This document shows, one piece after another, positions 37,090-49,072 of a stretch of DNA of 64,000 bases. The translations under genes were made by a program, and so were the position numbers. The stretch lies in the NCBI RefSeq assembly GCF_041260155.1, contig NC_091943.1, positions 21,452,283-21,516,282 of the forward strand, given 5' to 3'. The notes under the pieces were generated by a model, which did no database searches, had not been told where the DNA came from, and saw nothing but the letters and a program-made list of their open reading frames with translations. The stretch's first letter is position 1. The number at the start of each line of letters is the position of its first letter. Source of the DNA: Ptychodera flava. Lineage: Eukaryota > Hemichordata > Enteropneusta > Ptychoderidae.

Positions 37090-37927
37090 TTCACTTTGTT
37101 TTGCTATCCTTTTCTTCCCGAGCATGTGATATCTATTGCCGAAAATTCATTTGTTTAACCTGTGTCACCATTTGCATGATACCACAATGTAAAAATAGCG
37201 GACGCTACACGCGTCTTTACGCGTTCAAAATGTAGGTGTCGGTGTTCAAATTTGAACGGCTAGTGTTCATATTGTTAACACTAGTGTTCATATTATTAAC
37301 AATGATGTTCTAAACCTGAACACCATCTCCTTCAAGTGTTCAAAAACTCAGTATTACAGAAATTTTACAATAATGTGAAATAATTAACAATCTTTAGTGT
37401 TTTTTACTTTACTATGGCTATATCAAATTTACTACTGCCTCGCTGTCCTGCAAACGTACATGGATTTTGATGTATCGAATTCCCCACTAAGTAAAAATAT
37501 CTCCCGTCTAAAATTGCTGAGAGCATGTTTTTTCTACAAAAAAGAAGTATACAAAACAATTTTACACGTTTATTACGGGTTGAAATGTTAAAATGTTGAA
37601 AAGAAAATCAGATAGCCACCATGAATGTTTTAATTTTAACATCGACGTGCAAGAGGCGTTCTACTCTTAAACACTTGGTGTTCAAGTCTGGTGCCTTTTT
37701 TATCCCGTCATGCATCAAAACAGAAGTTGCGACATTTTTCTTGTAAACGCACGCTGAAGTCGTGATCGTGCGGAAGCAAGAGCAGAAAGGGTAAGTTTTC
37801 TCTCCAAAATAGTAAAAGGTGTTAAATTTTGAAGCATCTGTATTATTATCCTTTGAAATTATTTGTATAGTACTTTGGAATAGCTAAAATACGTGAAGAA
37901 ACTTTTTTCCTTTCAGTGGCTGGTATA

Positions 37928-38012
37928 CCATTAGTCTGGTTCCCTGCCCCCTTTCTACCGTTGGCTGCGCTACACTCACGAAAAGGGACAGGGAACCAGA
38001 CTAGTATACCAT
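37928..38012. repeat. Small hairpin insertion within X2
   Basis: TTAGTCTGGTTCCCTGCCCC pairs with GGGACAGGGAACCAGACTAG across a short loop. It is absent from X1 and X3 at the same site, so it is a later insertion or rearrangement in X2. Translations of it are meaningless. Confidence 0.65.
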
Positions 38013-38149
38013 ACACTAGCTGTGAATACGCAGCGGTGTTTTGGGCCATGGCGTATCGATTGCACTCTGGTCAAGGGTCGTCGCCACAGGCCCTTGACCC
38101 GAGCGCGATCTTCTTCTTCTACATATATCCCGAATCACATGAAATATTG

Positions 38150-39361
38150 TGACAAAGAAACAAGTGATCAGATTGAAATACTAGAAATGTTCAACGAATT
38201 CTTTTCAGCGTCTTTACAACGCCAGAATCTAAAAAACCCTCCGGAACTGAACTATTTAACACAAGACGTACTTTCTAATCTGTCTGTTACGGTTGACACA
38301 GTACAAAACCACCTTAAAGATATTAATATACACAAAGCCTGTGGGCCGGATAACATTTCCGGCATCTTTTTACGAAAATTGTGCCGAAGAACTTGCTATA
38401 CCACTGACCATGATTTTTAATATGTCTTTATCATCTGGTGTTTTTCCATCTCATTTTAAAACAGCCAATGTCATGCCAGTTTTTAAGAAAGGAGATTGTC
38501 ATGATTTTACGAACTATCGACCGATATCCCTGCTGTCACTAATAAACAAGATTTTTGAAAAATCTGTATATACAAAACTTTTTGAGCATGTCAAGAGTAC
38601 TCTCATCTCTGAGCAACACGGTTTCATTAAGAACAGAGACACCGTTTCTAACCTCATTTCATATGTTGACCATTTGTCCAAAGCTTTTGACTCTAAGCAA
38701 CAAGTCGATTCCATTTATCTGGATCTCAGTAAGGCCTTTGACTCTGTGTCTCACGAACTTTTAACTCATAAAATGAAATATTATGGATTTTCAGGTTCAT
38801 TGATAATGTGGCTGAAATCCTATATCTCAGGTAGATCTCAAAGAGTAGTTTTAAACGGTAAACAGTCTTCCTGGAAGCCAGTTCTTTCTGGTGTTCCCCA
38901 GGGCTCTTTAATTGGCCCTCTTCTTTTTATTCTTTATGTAAACGATGTGTCTACTGTTATTTCTCATTCAACCTTGTCTATTTATGCAGACGATACAAAA
39001 TTGTTCAAATGTCTGGACTCAGCTGATGTCTGTATATTTCTTCAGCAAGATTTAAACAATATATCGAATTGGTGTGCAAAATGGAAACTGAATCATAATG
39101 TTTCTAAATGTTGTATTATATCATTCACCAACAAAAGAAACAAAATAGTCGCTGATTTTTCACTGAACGGCTCTATGCTACAACGGGTGTCTTCAGTTAA
39201 AGATTAGGTATAACCCTGACATCCGATTTAAACTTTAAAACTCATATTAACTCCATTATCAGTAAATCTTACAAAATGCTAGGTTTTCTTAAGCGCACCT
39301 GTAAATCTTTCACCAATATACAGGCTTTGCGGACTTGTACATTTCCTTAGTTCGATCAAAT
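38150..39361 (+). pseudogene. LINE L-B reverse transcriptase
   Basis: Two overlapping frames (joined by a one-base shift near 38370) give a jockey-type RT: KACGPDNISG, FKKGDCHDFTNYRPISLLS, QHGFIKNRDTVSNL, YLDLSKAFDSVSH, SGVPQGSLIGPLLFILYVND and the catalytic YADDTKLF. Another shift after 39205 breaks the thumb region. The protein stops at X3. Confidence 0.88.
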
Positions 39362-39978
39362 CACTGTAAAAATAGCGGACGCTAGACGCGTCTTTACGCG
39401 TTCAAAATGTACGTGTAGGTGTTCAAATTTAAACGGCTAGTGTTCATATTGTTAACACTAGTGTTCATATTATTAACAATGGTGTTCTAAACCTGAACAC
39501 GTAGTGTTAACAACCATCTCCTTCAAGTGTTCAAAACTTAGCATCACAGAATATTACAATACTGTGAAACAATTACCAATCTTTTGATTTTTTTACTTTG
39601 CAATGGCTATATTAAATTTACTACTGCCTCGCTGTCCGGCAAACGTACACGGATTTTGGTGTAACGAATTTCCACTAAATGAAAAAATATTTCCGGTCTA
39701 AAATTGCTGAAAGCATGTTTTTTCTAAAAAGAAAGTATACAAAATAATTTTATACGTTTATTACGTGTTGAAATTTTGAAAATTTGAAAAGAAAATCAGA
39801 AAACCATCATGAACGTTTTAATTTTAACATCGGCGTGCAAGAGGCGTTCTATTTCTAAACACGTGGTGTTCAAGTTTGGTGCTTTTTTCTATCCCATGAT
39901 GCATCAAAACGGAAGTTGCGATACTTTTCTTGTAAGCGCACCCTGAAGTCGTGATCGTGCTGAAGCAAGACCAGAAAG

Positions 39979-40105
39979 GGTAAGTTTTCTCTCCAAAATA
40001 GTAAAAGGTATTAGATTTTGAAGCATCTGTATTAATATCCTTCGAAATTAATCGTATTGTACTTTGAAATAGCTGAACTACGTGAAGAAACCTTTTTTCT
40101 TTTAG
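39979..40105 (+). other. Putative small intron in element X3
   Basis: GTAAGTTTTCTC at 39980 is a consensus donor, and CCTTTTTTCTTTTAG at 40091-40105 is a pyrimidine-rich acceptor, 126 bases apart. Both are kept in X1 (inverted) and in X2, though the copies differ elsewhere. Splicing is inferred from consensus only. Confidence 0.45.
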
Positions 40106-40530
40106 TGGCTGGTATACCAACAACAAGCTGTGAATACGCAGTGGTACTTTGGCCATGGCCTATCGATCGATCTCACTCGGGTCAAGGGTCATTGCAACAC
40201 AACTGTAGCGATAACCCTTGACCTGAGCACGATCGATACGCCTTGCATAGTACCGCTGCGTAATCACAGCTGACACATGTCTTTTAGTAGAGACAATCGC
40301 ATGTAAAAAATCAATTAAACATTGTAGACTGTACAATGTATTGTTTCAGCATAGGAGAGATTGGCTTTTTTATTTTAATCAGTTGATGACAAGAAGAAGC
40401 CAATATTTTGTAACAGTATTGAAAAGAGGCACTGTATATGAAAGTATCCCCTTTTCCTTAACATAATCAGCTCCTTGTCTTTCATTTAAAGTCTCATCTC
40501 ACCATATTACCTATTGTTGCATTTTTTCAG

Positions 40531-40613
40531 GATGCAAAAAGTTGGATATAACTGAAAATCGAAGAGCTGTTACAGAAGCTGGCGGTACAGATAATGAAGA
40601 AGATAGTGTACAG
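40531..40613 (+). other. Putative captured exon in element X3
   Basis: Preceded by TTGCATTTTTTCAG and followed by GTAGCT, the 83-base segment is open in the frame CKKLDITENRRAVTEAGGTD and then NEEDSVQ. X2 has an 84-base counterpart (43709-43792) open as CEKLDFPGNRKGITEADGTE and then SEEDECT. X1 keeps only 49 bases (27612-27660, minus). The similar acidic peptide suggests former coding function. The family is unknown. Confidence 0.4.
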
Positions 40614-42452
40614 GTAGCTGTCTGGAAACAAGCTTGAGAACCTCAGTTCATCTCTAATGTACATTTAAACTTCCGAGGGTCAGTAACTGAATTTTGATAA
40701 GTTTCTGAATTTTTTCTGAATTAATCTAAGCTTTGGTAGCATGCTATGATAAACTAAATGTTGCCGGAGGATAAGCTTCCACAGACGTGTAGTCTCCTTT
40801 ATCAGATGCAAGGGTGGAATGAAAAATAATAGATGAAAGCGACAGAAAATTCAGAGTAATAAAATGTCCACTCTGACAGAATTACTGAATTTCTGAAATT
40901 TTCACTCTGAATTTTCTGTCACTTTCTGCTTCAATTTTTCATTCCCCCTTGCATCTGATAAAGGAGACTTCACGTCTTTGGAAGCTCATGCCCTTTTAAT
41001 ATTTAGTTGATCATAGCATGCTACCAAACCTGAGAGAATTTTGTATTGTAGCTAAACACGTCTCTTGTTCTTAGCAGCTGGTTTTTAGCTTTGCCGTCAG
41101 CTAAATAGGTGGATGTGTAGCATTGCCCTCAAATTTGTACATCCCAAAGTTTTTCTTCAAAACAGCGTGTGCGAATTCTTTAATATTTGGATTACAGGTC
41201 CCCAGGGATTACCCTAATCACATATGTTCAAATTATGATGAACTATGCAAATTTATATTTTTGATGCTAATTTTGCTATTTTTGGCAAAAATTCTTCTTT
41301 CTGTCTTTTACTGACGTCTTCAATATTTGGTAAACATGTCCCTAAGAATGACCCTAGTCAAATTTTTGCTAGTTGTGATGAAATATTCAAATTTGTATAT
41401 TTCATGGCAATTTTCGTCATTTTTGGTCTAAGAATCTTTAAAAATCTTCTTCAAAACTACTAATTGAACAGCTTTGATATTTGAGACATAGATCTCTACT
41501 GATAGCCTTTTTCAGATTGTTCAAATTATGCAGAAATTTGGAACTTTGTATTTTTGAGAAATTAAAGACATTTCAGACATTTTTAAGATATGAGGGATTA
41601 CCAGGATGTGATATATATATATACGTTATGATGAAATCTACATTTTTTTTATTTTAAGGGTGAATTTACGATTTTTGGTAAAAACATTTGTATAAAAATT
41701 AATAGCAAGGTACACCAGAATTTGAAAGGTCTTTACGAATATGTTTTTAATTTCTGAGAAGTAGATTTTTGAAATGTCACCGATTTATTTCATTGTTTAT
41801 TTAAAGATATTACAAACAAACAAACCTTTTTGTTTATGAAGGACTTTGTTGGACAAGGAAAAAGGTTTTACCCTGCCAAGGACCAATTTTCCCCACTTCC
41901 TGCATATTGTACCTTACTGTGACACTTTGACAACTTGACATGTTGTGTTTACTTTAATGTGAACAACTATATACCATGTGCACTAGAGAAGCCTTGACTA
42001 ACTTTTTTTCTTCAAAATTTACAATTGTCTATACAAGAGGAAATGTCTTTAAGAAACCATCTTACAACAATGAAGTATGCATTCCATACATATATGTTTT
42101 TTCAACTCAATAAGTAAGCCAAATTTTGAGCTTTTTCAGATGATTTTTTGTACATTTTAAACAAGTATGAACCTTAATACGTAATCCACAATAATTTAGT
42201 AAAACCTGTTTTGTCATTACTTTGTTCATATTTTTTAAAACGATCTACAGTGTTCATGGGGATTTTTATTGCTTATGCTTTTGATAGGAGGGTGTTAACA
42301 CCGTTGGTAGTTTCCAATGACAAACTTTACATACAAATTGGCAATGTTTATTTGCCCACTTTACAGTAATTGTATTTACTCTAGAAATGTTTTGTGTATT
42401 TTTAGAATAAAATAATTTTACTGAATATCAGTGGTCTGTAATGTTATTTCAA

Positions 42453-42823
42453 GGCTTGAACACCCCTGAACGCCCAAAATTAAAGGTGTTCAACAAGCGC
42501 GCATCATGTGTTCTAGCCTTCAACACACTTATCGTTGAACGGCGTCCATGCGTTCAAAAAGTGTTACAGCCCTTTGAACGCGTAAATGCGTTCAATTTTT
42601 TGAACACATTTCATGTGCAACGTGTGTTTAGATATGGAACACCATGGTGTTCAATATAATGTCTTATGAACACGTAGTGTTTAAAATCTGCACACGTGTG
42701 TTCAAAAATTGAACGTTGGTTGAACACGTAGTGTTAAATTTCTGAACGTCTAGACGCGTTCAAAAAGTGTTACAAAACGGCGTTTAATTGGTGTTCTATC
42801 CTTTAACACTTAACTTTACAGTG
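42453..42823. repeat. Right-end GAACAC/GTGTTC array of X3
   Basis: About 370 bases with a GTGTTC, GCGTTC or inverse motif roughly every 20 bases, many paired as palindromes. The clearest is GAACACCATGGTGTTC at 42637-42652. Equivalent arrays are at 25428-25800 (X1) and 45690-46046 (X2). Such arrays next to transposon ends often bind the transposase. Confidence 0.8.
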
Positions 42824-43356
42824 TACTGTTTGGTCTCCGAACCAAAAATATCTCGTCGAAAGACTTGAAACTGTTCCGTTGAAATTTATTAAATTTCTCT
42901 GTTTTAAACAAAACATCAGAACAATATGAACAGACATGTAAATATTTTCACCTCCCCCAGCTATTCTCTCGTCGCAAGGCCGCTGATCTTAACTTTTTAC
43001 ACAAGTGCGTTCATTCCGAGGTCGACTCACCCTATCTTGTAGAACAGGTTAATTACAACTTTCCAATGAGGACACTTCGTCACTCTGAGTCTTTAAAACC
43101 CGCGAGATCTCGGCTAAACATTAGGAAGTATTCCTTTTTCCCCAAGATCCATGTCCGCTTATAACGATTTAGTATGTAAATATAATACTGTTGACATTTT
43201 TACTACTAGGTCTGCCTTTCGTCGGACCATCAAAGACATTTTGTACAGATAATGTTTGTGTGTAATAGGTTCGTATACGTGTATGCTTGTATCAGATTTT
43301 TATCCTTGCTCTTATTGTCAGACCTATAAGTGGGCCTTTCGCCTGTTGGATCTGAA

Positions 43357-43363
<7 letters not shown>

Positions 43364-43419
<56 letters not shown>

Positions 43420-43422
43420 ATA
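43364..43422 (+). repeat. (AAAT)n tail of LINE L-B
   Basis: Fourteen or so AAAT units following TGGATCTGAATAAATA; this is the 3' terminus of L-B. Confidence 0.93.
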
Positions 43423-46319
43423 GATATACCACATTACCGCTTCATAATCACAGCTAACATATGTCTTTTAGTAATCACAATCGCATGTAAAACATTAGTT
43501 AAACATCGCAGAGTGTACACTCTATTGTTTCAGCATATGAGAGTTGGCTTTTTTACCTTTCATCATGTGATGACAAGAAGAAGCCAATATTTTGTAACAG
43601 TATCGAAAAGAGACACTGTATACCCCTTTTCCTTAACCTAATAAGGCCACCTTGTCTTTCATTTAAAGTCTCATGTCGCCATGTTACCTATTGTTGCATT
43701 ATTTTCAGGATGTGAAAAGTTAGATTTTCCTGGTAATCGAAAAGGTATTACAGAAGCTGATGGTACAGAAAGTGAAGAAGATGAGTGTACAGGTAGCTGT
43801 CTGGAAATAAGCTTGAGAACCTCAGTTCATCTATAATGTAGATTTAAACTTTCGAGGGTCAGTAACTGAATTTTGATAAGTTTCTGGTTTTTTGTTCTGA
43901 ATATATCTAAGCTTTGGTAGAACGCTATGATCAATTAATGTTACTGGAGAATAAGCTTTCAAATAGGTGTATTCTCCTTTATCAGATGCAAGGGTGGAAT
44001 GAAGAATTAAAGCAGAAAGCGACAGAAAATTCAAAGTGAAAAATGTACACTCTGAATTTCTGAATTTTCTGAAATTTTCACTCTGAATTTTCTGTCGCTT
44101 TCTGCTGCAATTCTTCATTCCACCCTTGTATCTGATGAAAGAGACTTTACGTCTTTGAAGGCTTATGCTCCAGTAACATTTAGTTGATCATAGCCTACCA
44201 CCAAATCTTAGATTATTTTCCACTGTAGATCAACACGTCTTTTGTACTCGATCTGTTACTGTTTTTAGCTTTGCTGTTAGCGACGCAGAGCTTATCTAAT
44301 AAGTGAATGTGTGGCATTGTCCTCAAATTTTTACGTCCCAAGCTTTTTCTTCAAAACGGCCGGCACGATCCCTTTAATATTTGGAGTACAGGTTCCCAGA
44401 GATTACCCTAATCATATATGTTCAAGTTATAGTGAAATACGCAAATTTTTTTTTTGAGGCGAATGTTGCAATTTTTTGGCAAAAGTCCTCTTTTCCTTTA
44501 CTGGTGGTTCGACGTCTACAATATTTGGTAAACAACTCCCTAAGAATGACCTTCGTAAAATTTGTGCTAGTTGTGATGAAATATTTAAGTTTTTATTTCT
44601 CATGGCAATTTTTGTCGATTTTGTTCAAAAAATCTTTAAAAATCTTCTTCAAAACTACTTATCGAACAGCTTTGATATTTTTGACATAAGTCTCTGCGGA
44701 AAGCTTTTCTCAGATTGTTCAAATTATGCAGAAATATGCAAATTTGTATTTTTGAGACATAAAAGACATTTCAGACATTTTTAAGACATAAGGAATTATC
44801 AGAATGTGATATATTCAAGTTATGATGAAATCTGCAGTTTTTTATTTTGGGGCAATTTTTACCATTTTTAGTAAAAAAATTGTATCTTAAAAATTAACCG
44901 TCTGATAGCTTTGATATTTGGTACACATGTTCTTTGGGATGATCTTAATTTGATATGTCCAAGTCATGGTGAAATCTTCAATTGTGTATTTTTTGCAGCT
45001 ATTTCCCCTTTTTGGCGAGGCCATCCTCACACTATTTATTTCAGGGTTTATTTTAAAGATATTACAAACAAACAAACCTTTTCGTTCATGAAGGACTTTG
45101 TTGGACAAGGAAATGGGTTTTACACCGCTAAGGACCTACTTTACCCACTTTCTGCATGTTGTGCCTTACTGTGACACTTTGTTACAACTTGACATGTTGT
45201 GTTTACTTAAGTGTGGACAACTATGTACCATGTGCATCAGAGAAGCCTTGACTAACTTTTTTCGAAGTTTACATTTGTCTATACGAGAGGAAATGTCTTA
45301 AACCATCGTACAAAAATGGAGTAAACATTTCATACGAATACGTGTTTTCAACATAATAAGTGAGCGAAAATTTTGAACTTTTTCAAAACAGATATTTTTG
45401 TACGTTTTTACAAGTATGAACATGTAACGTAATCCACGATATTTAAGCAAAACCTGTTTTGTCATTTCTTTCTTCATGTTTTTTGAAAACGATCGACAGT
45501 GTTTAAGGATTTCATTTTGTTTATGTTTTTATAAGAAGGTGTTAACACCGTTGATGTTTTCCTCTGACAAACTTTACAAAGTGGCCATGTTTATTCGCCC
45601 ATTTGACACTAAATAATTGTATTTTAATCAAGAAATTTTTGTGTATTTTTAGAATAAAATAATTTTACTGAATATCAGTGGTCCGTTTTGTTATTTCAAG
45701 GCTTGAACACCCCCTGAACGCCCAAAATTAAAGGTGTTCAACAAGTGCTTATCATGTGTTGAACGGCGTCCACGCGTTCAAAAAGTGTTACAGCCCTTTG
45801 AACGCGTAAATGTGTTCAATTTTTTGAACACATTTCATGTGCAACGTGTGTTCAGATATGGAACACCATGGTGTTCAATATGATGTCTGATGAACACATA
45901 GTGTTCAAAATCTTCACACGTGTGTTCAAAAATTGAACGTTGGTTGAACACGTAGTGTTAAATTTCTGAACGTCTAGACGCGTTCAAAAGTGTTACAAAA
46001 AGGCGTTTAACTGGTGTTTTATCCTTGAACACTTCACTTTAAAGTGCAGACAGCTGTATCCTGGTACGTTCAATATTCTATCCGTCATAACAATCTCTTA
46101 AATTTATCATGTGCTTACTCGTTACTCAGTCAGTGATTCCACCGAAACCGTTTTATTAGCAAGAAACGCATTCCTAACTAACAAGGAACAGCGAGTTTCC
46201 CTTCAAGGGTCAGAAGCTGCAACTTTGATGAATTTTTCATTATTTTTGTTTTCAATGATATTCGCAGATGCTTGTTCTAATGTCCAAAGCATATTGAATT
46301 ACAAAAGACGTTGAACTTT

Positions 46320-46560
46320 TCAACCCAGCCCGTACATGTGCAAACTGCATTGGTTATTATTGACAAGCGGATTCTGGTCCTGACCAGAATTCAAATATGA
46401 AGAATAACAGTGCATGACACCGTACAGGTGCTGTGTTGACAGGCTAAAAAGTAGGTCTTTCAAAGTACTAGGAGATATAGAACAAGAACCGGCAATTGAT
46501 AGGCAAAACAAAAATAGTTAAAAAAAAATCATCAAAAGTAACAGCTGCTAGCCCTTTAGA
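46320..46560 (-). repeat. Dispersed repeat R, copy 5
   Basis: TTCTGGTCCTGACCAGAATT, ATAGAACAAGAACCGG and AAAGTAACAGCTGCTAGCCC match the R order, with GTAACAGCTGCTGGCC in the 52 kb copy as the closest block. Confidence 0.5.
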
Positions 46561-46896
46561 CGAAACAGGATCTGCTCCCTCACGCCGGCGTCACTCCTAT
46601 CACGTTCCACAGCATATCCGGCATTGCATTACAGTTCATTGTACTGACAGTTACTTTCTGGAGTTAACTTCAGCAACGAAATGGTCATCTTCAGTGATAG
46701 ACGACATCTTCTCTCGACTGCCACTTTCTAAGGAAGCCTTCAGTAATTATTACAGGTGGATGTGGGCAGGGGGAATGAGGGAGAGTGTCACTATTTAGAA
46801 AACTGTTCAAGGGTGAGGGTCATTTTTATAAACCTGTCTGGGGGGGGGGTCACTTATAACAGGAGCTGATTTTACGGCAAAACCTTAGATTGTCCA

Positions 46897-46898
<2 letters not shown>

Positions 46899-46967
<69 letters not shown>
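46899..46967. repeat. (TA)n microsatellite
   Basis: Uninterrupted TA dinucleotides between CCATGA and CGCCAATG. 46561-46898 and 46968-47400 hold no recognisable gene. Confidence 0.97.
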
Positions 46968-46968
<1 letters not shown>

Positions 46969-47419
46969 CCAATGTATTTGTTATTCGGCCAAATGACTCT
47001 ATGTCTCACTAGGCACTTTGCTAAATGGCTTGACGGGTTAATATGGTGTTCTCTGTAAGGGTCAAGGAAACATTATTTTGGAACAGTATTAGAAACCAAC
47101 ACATTTAAGGCGAATAGCTTGGTACTGCAAGCATGTTCTAAAACTATGAATGCTTTGCAGTGCAAAAGTGACACCATTGTATATGGGAAAATGTTCTGAT
47201 AACTGTGTATCTGTATTGGCAGAGTAAAGATTTGTGTCCGTACTCGTAGGTTAATCATCTCAATAGTGCAGGAACAATAGTACATCGACATTTATCGCGT
47301 TGTGCATAGGTGTATCAAAATTTGGATACTTGGTTGAGAACTGCAGCACTATTTACAACGTCATCTGCAAATCAGAAAATGCTGAAGAGAGTTCTTTTAC
47401 CAGATCTACAAAAATAATC

Positions 47420-47760
47420 ATCATCAGCTCAAGTGTACAAACACATGAGCTATTTCTTGTCGTATTGCCATCTGTCCGTCTGTCCGTCGGTTGGAAGGAC
47501 ATCAAGAATGGCTCGTCTGATTTGAACCAAATTTTGCACAGAGATTCTATTAGGGTTACAAGGTTTGCGCCAAATACGACCCCGAATGACGTCACCCGCT
47601 ACATCAACGGCCGTAGCCAAGTCGACATTAAATGTGAACAACTGAAGACGAAGTTTGATACCTACTCGTCATTGCTTGTTGAAACCACGCGCGAGTCAGC
47701 TGTCAAAATACGTAACCCTGCGATTTGGCCCGATGGTATACTCATCCGCAGATTCTATTA
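47420..47760 (+). repeat. 5' end fragment of rolling-circle-like repeat
   Basis: CAAACACATGAGCTATTTCT and then CTGTCCGTCTGTCCGTCGG match the end structure of the element at 31430-32710 (ACACATGAGCTAAAAA next to a GACA array). It stops where LINE L-C begins. Confidence 0.5.
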
Positions 47761-47773
47761 ACCTTTTTAGTCC

Positions 47774-48994
47774 ATGACTTTACGTCTTATCTCTTATAAC
47801 TGTCGCGGTTTAAAATCATCCATTGACACTGTAAATTCTCTGTGTTGTAATCATGATATTATTCTTGTTCAAGAACATTGGCTGACCAAAGCAGAGCTTC
47901 CAATGCTTTCAAATATTCATGAGGACTTCGATGCCGTCGGTGTTACTGCCATCGATGATACATGTGGAATTCGTATTGGGCGTCCATTTGGTGGGGTTGC
48001 TATCATGTGGCGTAAGTCCATTGGTCAATTCGTCAATATCAAATTTCTAAATGACACAAGGCTCTTAGGCGCTGAGATATTAACTTCCCCAGGGAAACTT
48101 TTTGTCTTATGTACTTATCTTCCCAATTGTTCGAATGACAATTTTGACAGTTATATGCATTATCTGGCGAAAATCAATGACATTGTCAGTGAGATTGATA
48201 CTGCAAATGTGATCATTTTAGGCGATTTTAATGCAAACCCAGGCACTTTATTCGCAAATGAGCTTTTTGACTTCTGTATTGATAATAATTTTCATGTTTC
48301 TGATGTCGAAAAGCTGGGTAGAAGCAGTGAAAACTTTACTTTCATTAGTGAAGCTCATGGTAGCACTTGTTGGTTAGACCATATCTTGAGTACCCATGCA
48401 GTGCACAAGGCTATTTCTAGTATTCGCATTCTGTACGATTATGTTTCCTCGGATTATCTTCCGCTTTCCGTTAATATTGACATTGTAGATCCTGTTCATA
48501 CTGATCCTCTTGGTCTTGATAACAACAATATTAAGAAGAATTTTAATTGGAGCAAAGCGACTCCACAGAATTTGTCCACTTACAAGCACATTTCAGATCG
48601 GTTACTTCGTGTTATAGATATGCCAGTAAAGTGTCGTGACTCTAATTGTAAGAATATCGACCATATTGACGGTTTGCACTCTCTGTACTCAAATATTGTT
48701 ACTAGTCTCTCTACAGCAGCTCACAATAGTATTCCTACTACGTCTGCTGGAACGGGTTTCAACATAGTTCCAGGGTGGAATGAGCATGTGCGTAACTTTC
48801 ATAATGTCGCTCGCGCTGCGTTTAAATTATGGACCGCTAATGGTAGGCCAAGAACTGGTCCGCTGTTTGATCTCATGCGTAAAACTCGTGCTAAGTTTAA
48901 GTCTGTACTCAGGGCATGTAAAAGGGATGAAGGTCAAGCTAAGGCGGATGCATTAGCTAACAATTTGACGCAGGGAGGTTCGCGCAAATTTTAG
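47774..48994 (+). CDS. LINE L-C ORF2 endonuclease domain and linker
   Basis: A frame of 406 codons begins MTLRLISYNCRGLKSS. Catalytic positions of the AP-endonuclease fold are visible: Asn9 in SYNCRG, Glu34 in VQEHWL, Asp151 and Asn153 in LGDFNAN. The last catalytic motif, normally SDHLPL, reads SDYLPL at about residues 226-231, a His to Tyr change (CAT to TAT at 48455) that should remove nicking activity. The rest is the linker before the RT. It ends at TAG shortly before the RT frame starts. Confidence 0.87.
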   Translation: MTLRLISYNCRGLKSSIDTVNSLCCNHDIILVQEHWLTKAELPMLSNIHEDFDAVGVTAIDDTCGIRIGRPFGGVAIMWRKSIGQFVNIKFLNDTRLLGAEILTSPGKLFVLCTYLPNCSNDNFDSYMHYLAKINDIVSEIDTANVIILGDFNANPGTLFANELFDFCIDNNFHVSDVEKLGRSSENFTFISEAHGSTCWLDHILSTHAVHKAISSIRILYDYVSSDYLPLSVNIDIVDPVHTDPLGLDNNNIKKNFNWSKATPQNLSTYKHISDRLLRVIDMPVKCRDSNCKNIDHIDGLHSLYSNIVTSLSTAAHNSIPTTSAGTGFNIVPGWNEHVRNFHNVARAAFKLWTANGRPRTGPLFDLMRKTRAKFKSVLRACKRDEGQAKADALANNLTQGGSRKF

Positions 48995-49072
48995 AAATCT
49001 GTAACCGCCAATCGGAGCTGTCCCCTTCCAACTAACGTAGGTGGTTGCTGTGGGCACGAAAACATTTCTGAC

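Larger units (their letters stand above)
39362..42823 (+). mobile_element. Element X, copy X3 (inside LINE L-B)
   Basis: The best preserved X copy, 3462 bases, bounded by CACTGTAAAAATAGCGG and AACTTTACAGTG. In order it has: left GAACAC array (39395-39540); a promoter-like patch with CCCATGATGCATC (39893) and ACGGAAGTTGCG (39909); donor AGAAAGG/GTAAGT (39979); acceptor TTCTTTTAG (40105); hairpin 1 (40127-40270); acceptor TTTTTTCAG (40530) and open exon to 40613; hairpin 2 (40755-41000); a repeat with TTGGTCTAAG-like phrases; and the right GAACAC array (42453-42823). No transposase is encoded. The host LINE reading resumes directly after its right end. Confidence 0.85.
38108..43422 (+). mobile_element. 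LINE L-B, 5'-truncated non-LTR retrotransposon, split by X3
   Basis: It runs from the RT N-terminal side (38108) to 39361, is interrupted by X3 (39362-42823), and resumes at 42824 with VWSPNQKYLVERLE, the region just after RSN in the first part. It ends with GAATAAATAAATAAATAAA and a long (AAAT)n tail to 43422, as in many CR1/jockey-group LINEs. It lacks ORF1 and endonuclease, as expected of 5' truncation, and lies in X2. Confidence 0.87.
37183..46046 (+). mobile_element. Element X, copy X2 (interrupted by LINE L-B and X3)
   Basis: The left end (37183, CACAATGTAAAAATAGCGG) and right end (46046, CACTTTAAAGTG) match the ends of X3 with a few changes, so X2 is older. LINE L-B occupies 38108-43422. 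Without the insertion X2 would be about 3.5 kb. Its left part continues X3-like to GACCCGAGCGCGATC at 38107 and resumes at 43423 with GATATACCACATTACCGC, corresponding to adjacent bases in X3. The exon remnant at 43709-43792 and the GAACAC arrays are present. Confidence 0.82.
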
